9,431 nucleotides of DNA from assembly GCA_013205335.1 (NCBI GenBank), contig JABMNB010000101.1, positions 1 through 9,431 of the forward strand, in the 5' to 3' direction. Below are positions 6,227 through 9,431 of this stretch, one piece after another. The first letter of the stretch is position 1, and every line of letters starts with the position of its first letter. The DNA comes from Rhodospirillales bacterium (GTDB lineage: Bacteria > Pseudomonadota > Alphaproteobacteria > Reyranellales > Reyranellaceae). Made by a program: the position numbers and the translations under genes. The notes beneath the pieces are model-generated. The model saw nothing but the letters and a program-made list of their open reading frames with translations, was not told the DNA's origin and did no database searches.

Positions 6227-6682
6227 TCACCGCTTCTGCGGCGGCAACACCCTCTGGATCATCGCGAACAGGAAGGCCGTCGTGAGCCCGAACAACAGCA
6301 TGCCGTTCACCGCTTCCAGCGCGCCCAGCATCTTCCAGTCGTGGGCGAGGTGGATGGTGGTGTCGCCGTAGGTGGTCAGCGCGCCCAGCGAGTAGAGCAT
6401 CGCCGAGCGGTTGTCGGGGATGGCGCCCAGGAAGCGGAAGGCCATCGCCCAGATGCCGCCTTCGAGGATGTGCAGGGTCGTCACCAGGGTGACCGCCATC
6501 GCCATCACCAGGGAGAAGGTGAGGGTGACGTGGCGGCCGCGGTCCCGCATCGTGTCGAGGACCTTGTCGACCCGGGCGGTGAAGACCGCCAGGCAGAGGA
6601 TGTGGATGACGCAGGTCAGCGCGATCAGCGGCACGCCCCACGCCCAGTCCTGTCCCCACTGGACTTCGTTGAGCGGGTTCAT
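6227..6682 (-). CDS. Small potassium-channel-like membrane protein
   Basis: 151 residues. Seen: hydrophobic segments at about 14-36 (GVPLIALTCVIHILCLAVF), 54-76 (LTFSLVMAMAVTLVTTLHIL) and 118-143 (LGALEAVNGMLLFGLTTAFL). Between the last two is a pore-loop pattern at 92-107, AMLYSLGALTTYGD. From the Ion_trans_2 (two-TM, pore-loop) family, the filter is normally T-x-x-T-x-G-Y-G-D or a variant; here the filter region reads T-T-Y-G-D, so ion selectivity is uncertain. The inner membrane is the expected site. The start ATG (complement of 6680-6682) is preceded by AGGA about 10 bases upstream, and it begins just before the first hydrophobic segment. A longer frame starting at 6817 would add Arg/Pro-rich sequence overlapping ettA and is rejected. 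Only 29 bases separate it from the ettA stop, so the two genes are probably cotranscribed. Confidence 0.8.
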   Translation of the reverse strand: MNPLNEVQWGQDWAWGVPLIALTCVIHILCLAVFTARVDKVLDTMRDRGRHVTLTFSLVMAMAVTLVTTLHILEGGIWAMAFRFLGAIPDNRSAMLYSLGALTTYGDTTIHLAHDWKMLGALEAVNGMLLFGLTTAFLFAMIQRVLPPQKR

Positions 6683-6711
6683 GCCGTGCCGCCGTTCCTG
6701 CGCCCGCCGGT

Positions 6712-8385
<1,674 letters not shown>

Positions 8386-8461
8386 TCTGATTCCTTGGTG
8401 TGCGGAGCTTGTAGCGGCCCCGCCCAGACGGTTCAATGACGGCCGGGAGAAACGCGCACGT
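8386..8461. promoter_or_regulatory. Divergent intergenic region between ettA and the kinase fragment
   Basis: 76 bases separate the two divergent starts. On the minus side AAGGA lies at the right distance from the ettA ATG. On the plus side GGGAGA (8445-8450) lies 11 bases before the ATG at 8462. I see no convincing -35/-10 pair on either strand. Confidence 0.45.
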
Positions 8462-8671
8462 ATGCTGGCCGAACCGGCAGTCCTCGCTTTGTCGCTGGCC
8501 TATCTGGGGCTGCTCTTCGCCGTGGCCTATTTCGGCGACCGCTATGCGCGAGACTGGTCCAAAAGCTCGGTGGCGCCGGCCGTCTACGGCCTGTCGCTGG
8601 CGATTTATTGCACCTCCTGGACCGTCGATAGCGCGGCAGGCGTTTTGGCTGGATATTTGCGCAATGACTGA
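8462..8671 (+). pseudogene. Truncated SSS-type sensor histidine kinase, N-terminal fragment
   Basis: 69 residues before TGA. Seen: a first membrane helix at about 5-24 (PAVLALSLAYLGLLFAVAYF), then GDRYAR, then the start of a second helix with YGLSLAIYCTSWT at 42-54. From family knowledge, Y-L-G-L-L-F-A-x-A-Y-x-G-D-R followed by Y-x-L-S-L-A-x-Y-C-T-S-W-T is the opening of large proteins that join a sodium:solute-symporter-like membrane domain to a histidine kinase (CbrA-like). In those proteins the next residues are usually F-Y/F-G-S/A-V-G, and the protein runs to many hundreds of residues. Here it reads VDSAAGVLAGYLRND and stops, so the family match ends near base 8623. The rest of the gene has been lost or displaced by the DNA that carries the KAP NTPase. 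Translation may still start, giving a short membrane peptide whose end overlaps the NTPase start. Confidence 0.78.
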
Positions 8672-9431
8672 TGCCTCTTACAACGATAGGCCGATCACAG
8701 AGCCGAAGGGTGATCTCTACAGGTTAGATCCGTTTGCGCAGGCGCTGGCCGCCAGCATTAGGAAGATGGTTTCGCCGGAAGGAACAGTTCTCGCCCTTAA
8801 TGGGCCGTGGGGCTCCGGCAAGAGCAGTACCGTCAATTTGGTCAAGCATCATCTGCAGGCCGCCGTGGAGGCAGGCGAACTCGTACTCCTCGATTTCAAG
8901 CCGTGGTGGTTCAAGGGTGACGATGCGCTCGCTTTGGCGTTTTTCCGCGAGCTCTATGCCGGGATGGGGCCTTCGCTCGGGGAGAAGTTCAAGAAAGTGC
9001 TGCCGAAGCTTGGCGCGAGGGTGCTTCAGAGCGGGTCTCTGGTCGCGGAAGGTCTCGCCTTTGCAGGAATGTCGGCTATTGGGAAGCTGATCTCGAGCGG
9101 CATGCAAACGGCTGTGGGGTTGATCGGCAACAACAGCGACACTGTTGACCATCTTCATCGCGAGCTCTCGCAGTCGCTAAGGGAACAGTCGAAACGGTTC
9201 TTGATCGTCATAGACGACATCGACAGGCTGACGCCTGACGAAGCATTAATGATTTTCCGGCTCGTAAAGTCGGTCGGCCATCTGCCGAACGTGATCTACC
9301 TGTTGGTTTTTGATAGGGCGCTAGCCGAGAAAATTGCCAGCGACCGCTTTCCGTCCGAAGGTCCACAATATCTCGAGAAGATCATTCAGGTATCGTTCGA
9401 TCTTCCTCCCGCTCAGGCAACAGATTTGCAA
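8664..9431 (+). CDS. KAP-family P-loop NTPase, N-terminal part
   Basis: 256 residues, open to the window edge, so the C-terminus is missing. Seen in order: Walker A G-P-W-G-S-G-K-S-S at 47-55; LLDFKPWWFKGDDAL at 75-89, the F-x-P-W-x-F stretch typical of KAP proteins; a mildly hydrophobic Gly/Ala-rich insert at about 117-155 that may lie in or on the membrane; Walker B FLIVIDDIDRL at 179-189; a sensor-like strand VIYLLVFDRALAEKI at 210-224; and YLEKIIQVSFDLPP at 236-249. This order and the large insert between Walker A and B match the KAP family (named for Kidins220/ARMS and PifA). Bacterial members are often membrane-linked, and some act in phage exclusion. The start ATG overlaps the end of the kinase fragment by eight bases and has only a weak, distant GGAT. 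Codons such as TTA, CTA, ATA and AGG are common here, and base composition is lower than in neighbouring genes, which points to transfer. Confidence 0.88.
   Translation, partial: MTDASYNDRPITEPKGDLYRLDPFAQALAASIRKMVSPEGTVLALNGPWGSGKSSTVNLVKHHLQAAVEAGELVLLDFKPWWFKGDDALALAFFRELYAGMGPSLGEKFKKVLPKLGARVLQSGSLVAEGLAFAGMSAIGKLISSGMQTAVGLIGNNSDTVDHLHRELSQSLREQSKRFLIVIDDIDRLTPDEALMIFRLVKSVGHLPNVIYLLVFDRALAEKIASDRFPSEGPQYLEKIIQVSFDLPPAQATDLQ

Noticed and set aside
8386..8436. Longer EttA start at 8436
   Set aside because: The family begins MASYQYIY-like, and AAGGA sits correctly before the ATG at 8385.
8600..8700. tRNA-gene or integrase attachment site at the island edge
   Set aside because: I see no tRNA-like fold, integrase gene or clear direct repeat within the window.

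Overview
The window reads as chromosomal DNA of a GC-rich alphaproteobacterium. Hand-counted GC is 44/60 at 5641-5700. The gene content and the two palindromic intergenic repeat types (a CTCATCCTGAGGAG-like one and a CGTCCTGAGCGCAGCGAAGG-like one) recall Rhizobiales or Reyranella-like genomes. That placement is a judgement from general familiarity, not a database result.

Layout, left to right. 1-237 (+) is the 3' end of a sugar-phosphate isomerase/epimerase-type TIM-barrel gene. 298-987 (+) encodes an unrecognised single-pass membrane-anchored protein. 991-1076 is a palindromic repeat between convergent genes, and it supplies the stop codon of the next gene. 1067-2179 (-) encodes an FAD-dependent oxidoreductase of the DAO fold, TDA3-like. 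2273-4144 (+) is an exported tandem nitrilase-superfamily gene; it is broken by a single in-frame TAA just after its catalytic cysteine, and its second hydrolase domain has lost two of three catalytic residues. A hairpin at 4200-4229 precedes and may mask the start of 4233-5885 (+), a tetratricopeptide-repeat protein. 5886-6226 has no confident gene. It holds a large imperfect palindrome (5911-6040), an AT-rich 9-bp-period repeat, and an open in-frame extension downstream of the neighbouring channel gene. 6227-6682 (-) is a small K+-channel-like membrane protein, and 6712-8385 (-) is ettA, the ABC-F translational throttle; these two look like one transcription unit, ettA first.

The right end is the most interesting part. 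A gene for a sodium:solute-symporter-type sensor histidine kinase starts divergently from ettA at 8462. Its homology ends after about 54 residues (CTSWT, to about 8623), and it stops at 8671. Overlapping that stop, a KAP-family P-loop NTPase starts at 8664 and runs off the window. Its base composition is clearly lower (30/60 GC at 9241-9300, 32/60 at 9301-9360). This looks like the left edge of a horizontally acquired island, possibly a defence island, inserted into the kinase gene. The rest of the island lies outside the window, so no complete new system can be shown here.

Apart from ettA plus channel, the genes do not form an obvious shared pathway. They are mostly single metabolic or housekeeping genes, followed by the island boundary.
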